NCBI GenBank assembly: GCA_964637995.1
Contig: CAZWXV010000001.1
Location: forward strand, 13,789 to 77,788
Direction of reading: 5' to 3'
Source of the DNA: UBA9973 sp964637995
GTDB taxonomy: Bacteria > Patescibacteriota > Minisyncoccia > Phycocordibacterales > UBA9973
DNA length: 64,000 bases
Shown here piece after piece: positions 33,342-42,196 of the stretch. The notes below the pieces were generated by a model, which saw only the letters and a program-made list of their open reading frames with translations, was not told the DNA's origin and made no database searches. Each line of letters opens with the position of its first letter. Positions within the stretch are counted from its first letter, which is position 1. The translations under genes were made by a program, and so were the position numbers.

Positions 33342-35312
33342 ATGAAGAATAGCAGGCACGACGGCAGGAGAAAGCACGACAGGAACCAGAAACCCCAAAG
33401 CGCCAACAAATTGTTGGGCACTATTTCTATTACTTCCAAAGGCACCGGTTACGTCCGGGTTTTGGACCGCAAAGAAGACGTTGAGATAGACTTCAAGCAC
33501 CTTAAGACCGCTCTGCAGGGCGACACGGTGGAGATAGTCCTCCACCCCAAAAAGGGCGGTCGGGACACGGGCGAGGTTGCCGGCATCGTTGCCCGCGCTA
33601 AGATGCGTTTCGCCGGCGTGCTTGAGGAAGAAAATAAATTATTTTTTCTCAAGCCCGACGACACGAAAATGTATGTAGATATCCTGATTCCGCCCGCGAC
33701 GCTCGCGGGCGCCAAGACGGGACAAAAGGTTCTGGCTGAGATAGTTTCCTGGTCCGACCCTCGCAAAGCGCCGGAAGGCAAGGTAATTAAAATTCTGGGC
33801 ATGCCAGGCGACAACGACACCGAGATGCATGCCATCGCCATGGAGAAGGGCTTCGACTCGGAACTCCCGAGCAAGGTGGAAAACGAAGCGCGAAAAATAA
33901 AAGAGGCGGGCATACAGGAATCGGACTACCAAGGCAGGCGGGATATGCGTAAAGTACTTACTTTCACCATTGACCCCAAAGACGCCAAGGATTTCGACGA
34001 CGCGCTCTCCTTCAGGCTTTCCAAGGAGGGTTTGTATGAATTAGGCATCCATATCGCGGATGTATCGCATTACGTCCGTCCCGGGAGCCTATTGGACGAA
34101 GAAGCGCGCGGACGCGGAACTTCCGTCTATCTGGTGGACCGGACCATACCCATGCTGCCGGAAGTATTGTCCAACGACTTGTGCTCTCTTGTTCCCAATA
34201 AGGACCGCCTCTGCATGAGCGCCATATTTATTTTGAATAAAAACGCGGAGGTAAAAGACCAGTGGTTCGGCCGCACAGTCATACATTCGCAAAAAAGATT
34301 TACTTACGAGGAGGCGGAAAAATCCATCAAGGAATCTTCCGCCCCGCTGCACAAAGAACTTGCGCTCTTAAACGACCTGGCAAAGAAACTCACACATGAA
34401 CGATTCGCCCGCGGAGCGATATCTTTGGATCAGGAGGAGGTCCGTTTCGTGCTGGCACCGGACGGCACACCCCTGAAAGTGGAAATAAAACAGCGGGGAG
34501 ATTCCAATCGCCTCATAGAAGAATTCATGCTCTTGGCCAACAAGAAAGTGGCAGAAACACTTTCCACCACCAAGAAAAAGGGTGTGCCGGATAATATTTC
34601 CATCTACCGCGTGCATGACCTGCCCAGTAAGGAAAAAATGGCGGATCTGGCGGTATTTTTGAGAAGTCTGGGACTAAAAGCTCCTTTGGTGGACGGCATC
34701 ATTCCGAGCCATGAATTAAATAAACTCTTGAAGAATCTGTCCGGAAAAGATACCATGGCAGATACCGTGCACCGGGCGGTCATCCGCTCCATGGCCAAAG
34801 CCGTTTACTCCACCAAAAACATCGGGCATTACGGACTAGCATTCGAGTACTATACCCATTTCACCTCCCCCATCCGGCGTTATCCGGACATACTGGTCCA
34901 TAGACTCTTGGATAACCACCTGGCCGGCAGAAAAATTCCCGCGGACAAACTGTTGGAATATGAAAAAATGTCCCTGGTCGCAAGCGAGCAGGAGAAGCGC
35001 GCCTCCGACGCTGAACGCGCTTCCATAAAATACAAGCAAGTGGAATACATGTCCTACCGCCGGGGCGAATATTTCGACGGCATCGTCAGCGGCATTACCG
35101 AATGGGGAATGTATGTGGAAGAAGTACACACAAAATGTGAAGGCTTGGTGCGGGTACGGGATATGAATGACGATTTTTATGTTTTTGATGAAAAAAGACT
35201 TTCATTTTCCGGCCAAAAGACCAAAAACTCTTACCGCTTGGGCGACCGTGTTAGAATAAAGGTCAAGGAGGCGGATTTGGAGCGAAAAACAATAGATTAC
35301 ATTTTAGCTTGA
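33342..35312 (+). CDS. rnr: Ribonuclease R family 3'-5' exoribonuclease
   Basis: 656 aa. Basic N terminus, cold-shock-like OB domains (about 25-150), RNB catalytic domain with the aspartate-rich motif DPKDAKDFDDALS and the conserved YGLAFEYYTHFTSPIRRYPDILVHR, then a C-terminal S1 domain (YFDGIVSGITEWGMYVE...). It degrades structured RNA. The C-terminal Lys-rich extension of E. coli RNase R is absent. Confidence 0.97.
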   Translation: MKNSRHDGRRKHDRNQKPQSANKLLGTISITSKGTGYVRVLDRKEDVEIDFKHLKTALQGDTVEIVLHPKKGGRDTGEVAGIVARAKMRFAGVLEEENKLFFLKPDDTKMYVDILIPPATLAGAKTGQKVLAEIVSWSDPRKAPEGKVIKILGMPGDNDTEMHAIAMEKGFDSELPSKVENEARKIKEAGIQESDYQGRRDMRKVLTFTIDPKDAKDFDDALSFRLSKEGLYELGIHIADVSHYVRPGSLLDEEARGRGTSVYLVDRTIPMLPEVLSNDLCSLVPNKDRLCMSAIFILNKNAEVKDQWFGRTVIHSQKRFTYEEAEKSIKESSAPLHKELALLNDLAKKLTHERFARGAISLDQEEVRFVLAPDGTPLKVEIKQRGDSNRLIEEFMLLANKKVAETLSTTKKKGVPDNISIYRVHDLPSKEKMADLAVFLRSLGLKAPLVDGIIPSHELNKLLKNLSGKDTMADTVHRAVIRSMAKAVYSTKNIGHYGLAFEYYTHFTSPIRRYPDILVHRLLDNHLAGRKIPADKLLEYEKMSLVASEQEKRASDAERASIKYKQVEYMSYRRGEYFDGIVSGITEWGMYVEEVHTKCEGLVRVRDMNDDFYVFDEKRLSFSGQKTKNSYRLGDRVRIKVKEADLERKTIDYILA

Positions 35313-35330
35313 ATTTGACGGAAAATTTAC

Positions 35331-37247
35331 ATGAAGTTCGTAAGAAAAAACAAAAGAATAATCGTGTGGGCAGCTTTCCCGGTAGCCTTCGGGGTATTGG
35401 TCTCTTCTTTTCTGTTCTCGTTTTTAAAAATCGGCAATGCTTTAGAAAATACAAAAAACGTGTTATTCGCGGTATCCATGGCGCCCGAAGAAAATCAGTC
35501 TGAAAAACCGCAATATTTTTACATAAACAAAAGCGAAGGCACAAAACCAAAAGTAAGCGCGCAGGCGTTCCTGGTCGGGGACTTGAAAACCGGCGAAGTT
35601 ATCCTGTCGAAAAACCAAGAAACAAAATTCCCCATGGCATCGGTATCCAAGCTCATGACCGCGTTGGTTACGAGCGAGCTTGCGAAATCCGAGGATGTGG
35701 CCACGGTGAGTAAAAAAGCCATAGCCACTCTGGGCCAAAACGGCGAACTGCGGGCCGGGGAAAAAATAAAAGCCGCCGATCTCGTCTATCCCCTGCTCCT
35801 GGAGTCGTCAAACGACGCCGCGGAAGCACTCGCGGAACATTTCGGGCGGCAAAACTTTATGGATAAAATGAACCTGCAGGCGGAACAGCTTATGATGTCT
35901 TCCACGTCTTACGAAGATCCGAGCGGCCTTTCGCCAAATAATAAATCCACCGCCGCAGACCTGTTCAAGCTGGCTGGCTACATCGAAGAAAAACATGGGG
36001 AACTTTTTGACATTACTGCCAAGCGGAGCTATTCCGCGCCCAAGCACAACTGGTCCAACATCAGCCAGTTTTTGGGTAAGGACGGCTACTCCGGCGGGAA
36101 GAGCGGCTATACCGATGCCGCTCTCCAAAGCGGCGTGGCAATATTTGAATTGCCTTTGGGAGAATCCGGCACCCGGCCCATCGCTATCACCCTTCTCCGC
36201 AGTCTGGACCGCAAAAAGGACGTAGAGAATATTTTGAAATATTTGGGAAGCTACGTGTATTATGGCGGCAAGACCGACTCGGCACGGGCATGGGTAGAGG
36301 AGAAAGTCGGTATGCCACCGATATACGAACCATCTTTCGTAACTCTGTCTTTTCTGGGGGATATAATGCTGGACCGCGGAGTTCGGGGCTCGGTGGTCAA
36401 AAATTTTAAAAATGATTATTCCGCCCTTTTTGTAAAAATACCCCAGAAGCTCCTTAAGAATTCCGACATTGCGTTCGCGAACCTGGAAGGCACGGCCTCC
36501 GACCAGGGCGTAGACGGGAAAAATTTATATTCTTTCCGGATGGACCCGGGTGTAATCCCCGCTCTTGCCGGCGCAGGTCTTGATATCCTGTCCGTTGGGA
36601 ACAACCATGTCGGCGACTGGGGGCGTTCCGCCTACGCAGATACTTTGTCACGCCTGAAGGAAAACGAGATTCTCTACACCGGCGGCGGCATGGGCGAAGC
36701 AGAAGCCGAAAAGCCGGTCATCATTGAAAAGTACAGCATGAAAATAGGATTTCTAGGATTTTCGGATGTAGGCCCCGCCTGGATGGAAGCGGGCAAGCAG
36801 AAGGCGGGTATGCCTGCGAAGGCAGGGCTGCTCCTTGCCAGCGACCCGCGTTTTGATGAAATCGTGCAAAATGCCGCCAGCCAAGTGGATTTTCTCATCG
36901 TCTCCTTCCACTGGGGCGATGAATACCAGGCCAAACATAATGCCCGGCAGGAATATCTGGCACACCGCGCGGTGGACCATGGCGCGAAACTGATTATCGG
37001 CCACCATCCTCATGTCGTCGAAGATACGGAAGTTTATAAAGAAAGTTTTATAGCTTATTCCCTTGGCAATTTCATCTTTGACCAATCATGGTCCAAGCCA
37101 ACCATGCAAGGCATGCTCCTGCAGGTCAAGCTCTGGAAGGACGGCACGCTGGACGTAAAGAAAAACACCACCTACTTGAATTCCGTCTTTCAGCTCGACC
37201 GCATAACGGAAGGCAAAGAGGAGAAAATAAAATTTCAGAATCCCTAG
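35331..37247 (+). CDS. Fusion: D-Ala-D-Ala carboxypeptidase (S11) with CapA-type phosphoesterase
   Basis: 638 aa. N-terminal membrane helix (about 10-30). Residues about 70-315 are a penicillin-binding-protein-like S11 peptidase with SxxK (SVSKLM), SxN (SSNDAAE) and KSG (GGKSGYTD). Residues about 335-630 are a CapA/PgsA-like metallophosphatase: SFLGDIMLDRGV, FANLEG, GNNHVGDWG, HWGDEYQ, IGHHPHVVED and SLGNFIFDQ. The first trims peptidoglycan stem peptides; CapA-type domains work in poly-gamma-glutamate capsule pathways. Having both in one polypeptide is unusual. 19 bases after rnr. Confidence 0.88.
   Translation: MKFVRKNKRIIVWAAFPVAFGVLVSSFLFSFLKIGNALENTKNVLFAVSMAPEENQSEKPQYFYINKSEGTKPKVSAQAFLVGDLKTGEVILSKNQETKFPMASVSKLMTALVTSELAKSEDVATVSKKAIATLGQNGELRAGEKIKAADLVYPLLLESSNDAAEALAEHFGRQNFMDKMNLQAEQLMMSSTSYEDPSGLSPNNKSTAADLFKLAGYIEEKHGELFDITAKRSYSAPKHNWSNISQFLGKDGYSGGKSGYTDAALQSGVAIFELPLGESGTRPIAITLLRSLDRKKDVENILKYLGSYVYYGGKTDSARAWVEEKVGMPPIYEPSFVTLSFLGDIMLDRGVRGSVVKNFKNDYSALFVKIPQKLLKNSDIAFANLEGTASDQGVDGKNLYSFRMDPGVIPALAGAGLDILSVGNNHVGDWGRSAYADTLSRLKENEILYTGGGMGEAEAEKPVIIEKYSMKIGFLGFSDVGPAWMEAGKQKAGMPAKAGLLLASDPRFDEIVQNAASQVDFLIVSFHWGDEYQAKHNARQEYLAHRAVDHGAKLIIGHHPHVVEDTEVYKESFIAYSLGNFIFDQSWSKPTMQGMLLQVKLWKDGTLDVKKNTTYLNSVFQLDRITEGKEEKIKFQNP
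36803..36826. repeat. Palindrome inside the S11-CapA gene (PAKAG element)
   Basis: Inverted arms GCCT/AGGC extended by imperfect pairs; encodes AGMPAKAGLL between strands of the CapA domain. Confidence 0.5.
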
Positions 37248-37264
37248 TGATTTCCCTAGGGATT
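37239..37264. promoter_or_regulatory. Operator-like inverted repeat before the AbrB-like gene
   Basis: Perfect 9-bp arms AATCCCTAG (37239-37247) and CTAGGGATT (37256-37264), 8-base spacer, directly before the -10 TATAAT (37267-37272; extended TGA). It may be an autoregulatory site or a weak terminator of the upstream gene. Confidence 0.5.
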
Positions 37265-37278
37265 GATATAATTAAGGA

Positions 37279-37446
37279 ATGAGAAAACTAAACAAGACAG
37301 GGATAAGAAACATACAGCAGTCCGGCGGGTCATATTACATTACTCTGCCGATTGAAATAGTAAGGTCGTTCAGATGGAAAGAAAGACAGAAAGTGGTAGT
37401 TAAAAAAATCCGCGGCGGAATCCAAGTCAAAGATTGGAAGAAATAA
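37279..37446 (+). CDS. Small AbrB/SpoVT-type DNA-binding protein
   Basis: 55 aa. MRKLNKTGIRNIQQSGGSYY...TLPIEIVRSFRWKERQKVVVKK resembles one swapped-hairpin AbrB/MazE domain: a G-S-Y-ITLP-x-x-x-V-R core, a Trp and a K-V-V strand. Such proteins act as dimers on AT-rich DNA, often as antitoxins. No toxin gene is adjacent. The ATG lies six bases after the -10, so leaderless; an inverted repeat overlaps its promoter. Confidence 0.72.
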   Translation: MRKLNKTGIRNIQQSGGSYYITLPIEIVRSFRWKERQKVVVKKIRGGIQVKDWKK

Positions 37447-37449
37447 AAT

Positions 37450-38064
37450 TCAGAAATTCGGAAGAATTTTTTTGAGCTTACTTTGTAAATCTTGTGCGGT
37501 GGTAAATAAAATACTTTCAATGCCTAGAGCTCTGGCCGCTTCTATATTCCTCTCATGGTCATCTATAAAAAGACATTCTTCGGGTTTTGCGTTCAGTTTT
37601 TGTAAAACTTTTTGAAATGCGGAGGGATGTGGTTTTGAAACTTTGTCTTCGTAGGAATACGAGAGTGCGTCAAACAATTTATGGAAGTCGAATTTCTTTT
37701 CCAGGTAATCAATCCACTCTTTGCCGTGAATTGATAAGATGGCAGTCTTATACCCAAGCTTTCTGACTTTTATAACAATGGCTCTAGTGCCTTCAACTTC
37801 TCGAAAATTTTCCCTAAGATGGGCTTTTAAATATTCTTGGGTTCCTAGTTCAGGATATTGCCTCAGAACTGCCTCAAGATACGCATCCTCGCTGACATTT
37901 CCAAGAAAAAGTTCCTCCACGATAGGAACAAGCAAGGGTGTCTTAAAGAGAGCATCACTGATTTTATGCTTTTCCTTTAGCGCAAGACCGGTATCTCGTA
38001 TGCCGTGTATTAAAACTTCTCCTAAATCAAAAATTATATTCTTGATCTTGTTGTTTTGATGCAT
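37450..38064 (-). CDS. HAD-superfamily phosphatase (HAD-IA)
   Basis: 204 aa. Motif I is FDLGEVLI: the nucleophile Asp is present, while the usual second Asp is Gly, as in the glucose-1-phosphatase/YihX group. Motif II ILSIHG, motif III Lys in KVSKPHP and motif IV FIDDHERN complete the site. Substrate unknown. Starts five bases after smc stops and is probably cotranscribed. Confidence 0.88.
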   Translation of the reverse strand: MHQNNKIKNIIFDLGEVLIHGIRDTGLALKEKHKISDALFKTPLLVPIVEELFLGNVSEDAYLEAVLRQYPELGTQEYLKAHLRENFREVEGTRAIVIKVRKLGYKTAILSIHGKEWIDYLEKKFDFHKLFDALSYSYEDKVSKPHPSAFQKVLQKLNAKPEECLFIDDHERNIEAARALGIESILFTTAQDLQSKLKKILPNF

Positions 38065-38069
38065 AATAT

Positions 38070-40211
38070 TTATTTCGCTATCTGGGTAGCTTCTTCGAAT
38101 TTTACGGACAGGAGTTTGGAGGCGCCGTCGGATCCTATGGTGATGCCGTAGAGCACCCCGGCGCGAGACATGGTTTCGCGGTTGTGGGTAACCACGATGA
38201 GCTGGGAGCGCTTGGAGAGTTTTTCCAGCATGTCACCGTATTTGCGCGAGTTCGCTTCATCAAGCGCGGCATCGGTCTCGTCTAAGATGAGGAACGGCGG
38301 CGGGTTGACCTGGGACATCGCAAAGAGAAGCGCGATGGAGGTGAGTGAGCGCTCGCCGCCGGAGAAAGCATGCAGGTCTTTTACCTTTTTATGGGGCAAG
38401 GACACGTTTATCTCTATGCCCTGCTCGGGCTCGCCTTCCTCTTCGCCCGCCAAAGCCTCAGCGTCGGCGGGTTCTTCATTCTCATCAAATTCTATTTTTC
38501 TTCTTCGCCTCATCTCGGTCACGACAGCGAGCGAAGCATGCCCGCCGCCGAAAAGTATCGCGAAAAATTCCTGGAATTCCTTGTTTATTTTTTTAACACC
38601 CTCTTTAAATTCTGTATCGATCTTTTCTTTAAGATCGGTTATGAGCACTTTAAGGGACTCTATGCTTTTTCCCAAGTCTTCCAGCTCTTTCTCAAGGAAT
38701 CGGTCCCGTTCGGTTACCTCTCCATATTCTTTCATTAGTTCCGCGCCGCCGCCGATTCCAGTGTCTTCCAGTTTTATTTTAATGCGTTCTATTTTTTTCT
38801 TTAATTCTTCCTGGGTGGTATCTGTCTTCTGATTGTCTTTGTTATTTTTGTAAGCCAAAATATCCTCGCCCAGGAGGACACCGCCCTCTTTGAGCTCGCT
38901 CTCAAAAGCGTCTTTCCGTATCCTTAAATTTTCTTCTTTTATTTTGACCAGTTCCAGTGCGGAATGAACTTCCTGCTCTCTGACTTTCCAAGCAAATTTC
39001 TCACGCTCCAGATCCCGCAGAGCCTCCATCTCTTTATTAATGTCCTGTTTGAAGTTTTCCGCAAGCGCCGCATTTTCTTTTTCTTCGTTTTCAACCCGTC
39101 TAATCTCCGCAAGAGTTGACGCCTGTGTTTTTTTGAGTTCTTCCAATTCCTCGGTTTCGTGCCGCTTTTTTTCCGACTGCTCCGGGTCGGTCTCCGCAAT
39201 AACGCTACCGCACATTGGGCACCGGCCGGAAATCTTGGCCTTCCTGTCCCCGGCCTCTATCATGCCCTCTATACGTCCGATTTTGCGCTCAAGTTCGTTC
39301 TTCTCCGACCGTAAAGAGTTTACCTTCTGCTCGACGGCGCGGAGGTCCTCTATTTTCTTTCCGCCCGAAGCATCATTTTGATCTTCAGTCTTGGAAATTT
39401 TCGCGCTTACTTCGCGAAGTTCGCCCGACAACCGCCCGTGCTCCGAGGCAAGCTCGTTTTTTTCGCTTTGCAGGTAAATTTCTTCTTTTTTCAGATATTT
39501 CCCGTAAAGAGCGGATAGTTCGCTACGCATTTCTTTTGCGCGCTCGAGCTTTTCCACCTGCTTTTCCAGAAACTTAAGGTGTGGCGCGTTCTCGCGGCGG
39601 AGCAGGGTCACCTCCTTCATGTTCTCGTTCGTCCGTTCGAGCTTTCGTTCGCTTTCTTTTATTTTGTACTGGTAGATGCGGAGGCCCAGGGCGTCTTCCA
39701 CCATTTCTTTCCTATCGCGCGCCGATGCGGAGAGAATTCTGTCCGCCTCGCCCTGCGAAATTATATGGTGCCCGGAAGAGCCGATGTGGACCGATGCGAG
39801 CAGGCCATGGATATCTTTGAGCCGGACCTCCGAGCCATTCAAAATGTACTTGTTGACTCCGTCGGAGTAAACCTCGCGTGAAATAGAAATGACGTCATAA
39901 TTTAAATTTATATCTTCTCCCGCGTCATTCCAGAGTTTGAAAATTTTATCAGCATTATTGAAATAAGCAGTGATGGACGCGCGCGTGCCACGTGAGAGAT
40001 TCTTGGATCCTTTAAATACCAGGTCCGCACCGCCCTTGCCGCGCATGGATTTCATGGACTGCTCGCCCAGAACGAAACGCACCGCTTCCACCACATTGGA
40101 CTTTCCGCTGCCGTTCGGACCCACTATGGCCACTATGGGGCTCTCGAACTCCAAGACCGTTTTATGGGCGAAAGATTTAAAACCGTTTAAGGAAAGCGTT
40201 TTGAGCCGCAT
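38070..40211 (-). CDS. smc: Short SMC protein with Rad50-like CxxC centre
   Basis: 713 aa, against about 1150-1200 for normal SMC. N-terminal ATPase half with Walker A GPNGSGKSN (31-39) and the SMC-type SMRGKGGADLVFKGS; two coiled coils (about 180-325 and 345-560); C-terminal half with FSGGERSLTSIALLFA signature and LILDETDAALDEA Walker B. At the middle (C331, C334) is RCPMCGSVI, a Rad50 zinc-hook-like motif, and no recognisable SMC hinge. Head sequences are clearly SMC, not Rad50. Likely role: chromosome organisation, with dimerisation through zinc rather than a hinge (inferred). Operon: rpmF, nusB-nudix, rnc, smc, HAD. Confidence 0.85.
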   Translation of the reverse strand: MRLKTLSLNGFKSFAHKTVLEFESPIVAIVGPNGSGKSNVVEAVRFVLGEQSMKSMRGKGGADLVFKGSKNLSRGTRASITAYFNNADKIFKLWNDAGEDINLNYDVISISREVYSDGVNKYILNGSEVRLKDIHGLLASVHIGSSGHHIISQGEADRILSASARDRKEMVEDALGLRIYQYKIKESERKLERTNENMKEVTLLRRENAPHLKFLEKQVEKLERAKEMRSELSALYGKYLKKEEIYLQSEKNELASEHGRLSGELREVSAKISKTEDQNDASGGKKIEDLRAVEQKVNSLRSEKNELERKIGRIEGMIEAGDRKAKISGRCPMCGSVIAETDPEQSEKKRHETEELEELKKTQASTLAEIRRVENEEKENAALAENFKQDINKEMEALRDLEREKFAWKVREQEVHSALELVKIKEENLRIRKDAFESELKEGGVLLGEDILAYKNNKDNQKTDTTQEELKKKIERIKIKLEDTGIGGGAELMKEYGEVTERDRFLEKELEDLGKSIESLKVLITDLKEKIDTEFKEGVKKINKEFQEFFAILFGGGHASLAVVTEMRRRRKIEFDENEEPADAEALAGEEEGEPEQGIEINVSLPHKKVKDLHAFSGGERSLTSIALLFAMSQVNPPPFLILDETDAALDEANSRKYGDMLEKLSKRSQLIVVTHNRETMSRAGVLYGITIGSDGASKLLSVKFEEATQIAK

Positions 40212-40214
40212 ATT

Positions 40215-40910
40215 TTAGTCTGCCCAGTTTTTTGTTTTTAATGCTGCGAGCGCCGCCGCCTGTTCCGCCTCCTGTTTGGATTTGCCTTTCCCGAGCGCGA
40301 TTTGTTCCGTATTGAAATAAATACCTACGGTAAAATGCTTGTCGTGGTCCGGGCCACGCTCCTCCAGAACTTTGTACATCGGAGTGCACTGTACAAATTC
40401 CTGCGCTTTTTCCTGCACCAGGGACTTTGCGTCCCGCCAGAGCTTTTTATCCACTATTTCCTCCGTCTTGGGTAAAAGTGTTTCGGTAATGAAAAGATCT
40501 GCGGCGGCATAGCCCTGGTCCATGTAAATCGCCCCGATAAGCGCTTCATAAGTATTTGCCAAGATGTACTGCCGGGCCTTGCCGCGATCTTTGGCTTCGC
40601 CCTTGGACAACAGTAGATAATCGTTCATGCCGATACTCTCCGCGACGCTTGAGATTATGACCGCGTTTACGAGGGCGGACCGAAGCGCGGTCAGCTCGCC
40701 TTCGGTATGATTGGGATACTTCTTGTAAAGAAAGTCTGTCACCGAAAGTTCCAGCACTGCATCGCCTAAAAATTCCAACCGCTCGTTGTGGGCAAGCGCG
40801 GAAGATTCGTTTTCGTTGATGTACGAACGGTGAATAAATGCCTGCCGGAGGAGGCCCTTGCTCTTAAAATTTACCTTTATTTTTTTCTCAAAATCTGCGA
40901 ATTGGACCAT
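40215..40910 (-). CDS. rnc: Ribonuclease III
   Basis: 231 aa. Nuclease signature NERLEFLGDAVLEL, the second catalytic block ANTYEALIGAIYMDQG, and a C-terminal double-stranded-RNA-binding domain ending KSKQEAEQAAALAAL. It cuts double-stranded RNA in rRNA and mRNA maturation. Four bases separate it from smc, twelve from nusB. Confidence 0.97.
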   Translation of the reverse strand: MVQFADFEKKIKVNFKSKGLLRQAFIHRSYINENESSALAHNERLEFLGDAVLELSVTDFLYKKYPNHTEGELTALRSALVNAVIISSVAESIGMNDYLLLSKGEAKDRGKARQYILANTYEALIGAIYMDQGYAAADLFITETLLPKTEEIVDKKLWRDAKSLVQEKAQEFVQCTPMYKVLEERGPDHDKHFTVGIYFNTEQIALGKGKSKQEAEQAAALAALKTKNWAD

Positions 40911-40921
40911 GGCGGTATTGT

Positions 40922-41839
40922 TTACTTCTTACTGATAATTTCTACCGCTTTGCCGATAAGCGGGATTATGTCGTTGTAAATGCGGAGCTCCGGGATAGCG
41001 GACACGGGAAACCAGCGAGCCCCATCAAGCCCGGTGGATTTCTCGAGCACAAGTTCCTTGTATTCGCTTCGCGCCAAAAAATATACCACTCGCTTCAAAC
41101 TCTTGCCTTTTTCCGGGTGGGACGCCACATACTCGTTCTCTCCGAGTTTTTCTTCTATGTCGATGTCCAGCCCTATCTCCTCTTTTATCTCCCTCCTGGT
41201 TGCCTCTTCTTCGTTCTCATCTTCCGACATCCCACCCTTGGAAATGGTCCAGTAGCCGAAAACATCGTGCACCAGAGCAAACATCGCCACCCCGTCTTTG
41301 TGGGTATAGATAAGCGCTCCGCCTTTTTTATCCACCGGAAGCTTCGAGATGTCTACCGGTTCGTCTTTTTTCTTCTTGCGGCTCTGCTGGTCTTTGCCCG
41401 GCTCGCCGATTTCTTTGTAGACGGCACCCAGAACTCCATTCACAAATTTGCCGGAATTCTCACCGCCAAAAGTCTTCGCAAGCTCTATGGCTTCGTTGAT
41501 GGCAACCTTGGGCGGCACTTCGGAGCTGTCACCGAAAAGAAGTTCCGTAAGCCCGATGCGTAAAATATTCCGGTCAATTACCGAAATTTTATCCAGAGGC
41601 CAGTCCGGCGCGGCTTTTTCTATTATCTCGTCCACCGTCGCGCGCTTCTTGAGTGTAAGTTCCAGGAGCGCGGACGCGAAAGGGTCCTCCTCGAAACCGG
41701 GAGCAAATTCCACAAGATTCCTTTTTAAAGTATCTTTTATCTCGAGGTCGGAATTTGCGGGCTTTTGGTCAGCCGGCAAGAAATCCCATTCGAAAAGAGT
41801 TTGGAGCACTATTGACCTTGAAAGGTGCCGATTAGCCAT
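40922..41839 (-). CDS. nusB: Fusion: NusB with Nudix hydrolase
   Basis: 305 aa. Residues 1-148 are NusB (RSIVLQTLFEWDF; DRNILRIGLTELLF; KVAINEAIELAKTFGGENSGKFVNGVLGAV), which with NusE antiterminates rRNA transcription. After a charged linker, residues about 165-300 are a Nudix domain with a perfect box GX5EX7REUXEEXGU (GGMSEDE then REIKEEIGL). Nudix enzymes hydrolyse nucleoside diphosphates linked to another group. The fusion is continuous, without a stop or frameshift, and lies in an RNA-processing operon beside rnc. Confidence 0.92.
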   Translation of the reverse strand: MANRHLSRSIVLQTLFEWDFLPADQKPANSDLEIKDTLKRNLVEFAPGFEEDPFASALLELTLKKRATVDEIIEKAAPDWPLDKISVIDRNILRIGLTELLFGDSSEVPPKVAINEAIELAKTFGGENSGKFVNGVLGAVYKEIGEPGKDQQSRKKKKDEPVDISKLPVDKKGGALIYTHKDGVAMFALVHDVFGYWTISKGGMSEDENEEEATRREIKEEIGLDIDIEEKLGENEYVASHPEKGKSLKRVVYFLARSEYKELVLEKSTGLDGARWFPVSAIPELRIYNDIIPLIGKAVEIISKK

Positions 41840-41914
41840 TTTTTTGGGTTATGGGCGCTAGGCGCGACCGCTTTAGCAACAACGCTAGCGCGATCAGGCC
41901 TAAGGCCTAACTTT

Positions 41915-42142
41915 CTACTTCGCTGCCAACGCTTTTGCCTTGGCTTTTTTCTGCTTCTTTTCCGCCTTTTTGACCAGATCCAGAACCTTCTTACCGCGGT
42001 AAAACCCACAGACAAGGCAAACACTATGGCGCAGTTTGAGGGTTTTGCAATTATCGCACGCGGAAAAATTGGTGCTCTCTAGCGCGTGGTGCGAGCGCCT
42101 GTTTTTCGTATGCGATTTTGTATGCCTCATCCTTACAACCAT
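41915..42142 (-). CDS. rpmF: 50S ribosomal protein L32
   Basis: 75 aa. N terminus HTKSHTKNRRSHHAL and a zinc ribbon CDNC...CLVC, with a Lys/Ala-rich C-terminal tail. Start ATG 42142 is nine bases after a TGC-TAGTAT box (42152-42157), supporting MVVRMRHTK rather than the later Met. Confidence 0.93.
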   Translation of the reverse strand: MVVRMRHTKSHTKNRRSHHALESTNFSACDNCKTLKLRHSVCLVCGFYRGKKVLDLVKKAEKKQKKAKAKALAAK

Positions 42143-42151
42143 AGTGGTTTC

Positions 42152-42157
42152 ATACTA
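42152..42157 (-). promoter_or_regulatory. -10 box of the rpmF operon
   Basis: TAGTAT with extended TGC, nine bases before ATG 42142; -35 is poor. Confidence 0.55.
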
Positions 42158-42196
42158 GCATATTATGGACGGAAAGCAAAATTCTGCAATTAGCCT

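Noticed and set aside
37450..38064. HAD protein as inactive because motif I lacks the second Asp
   Set aside because: A glycine at this position is normal for the YihX-like group, and the other motifs are intact.
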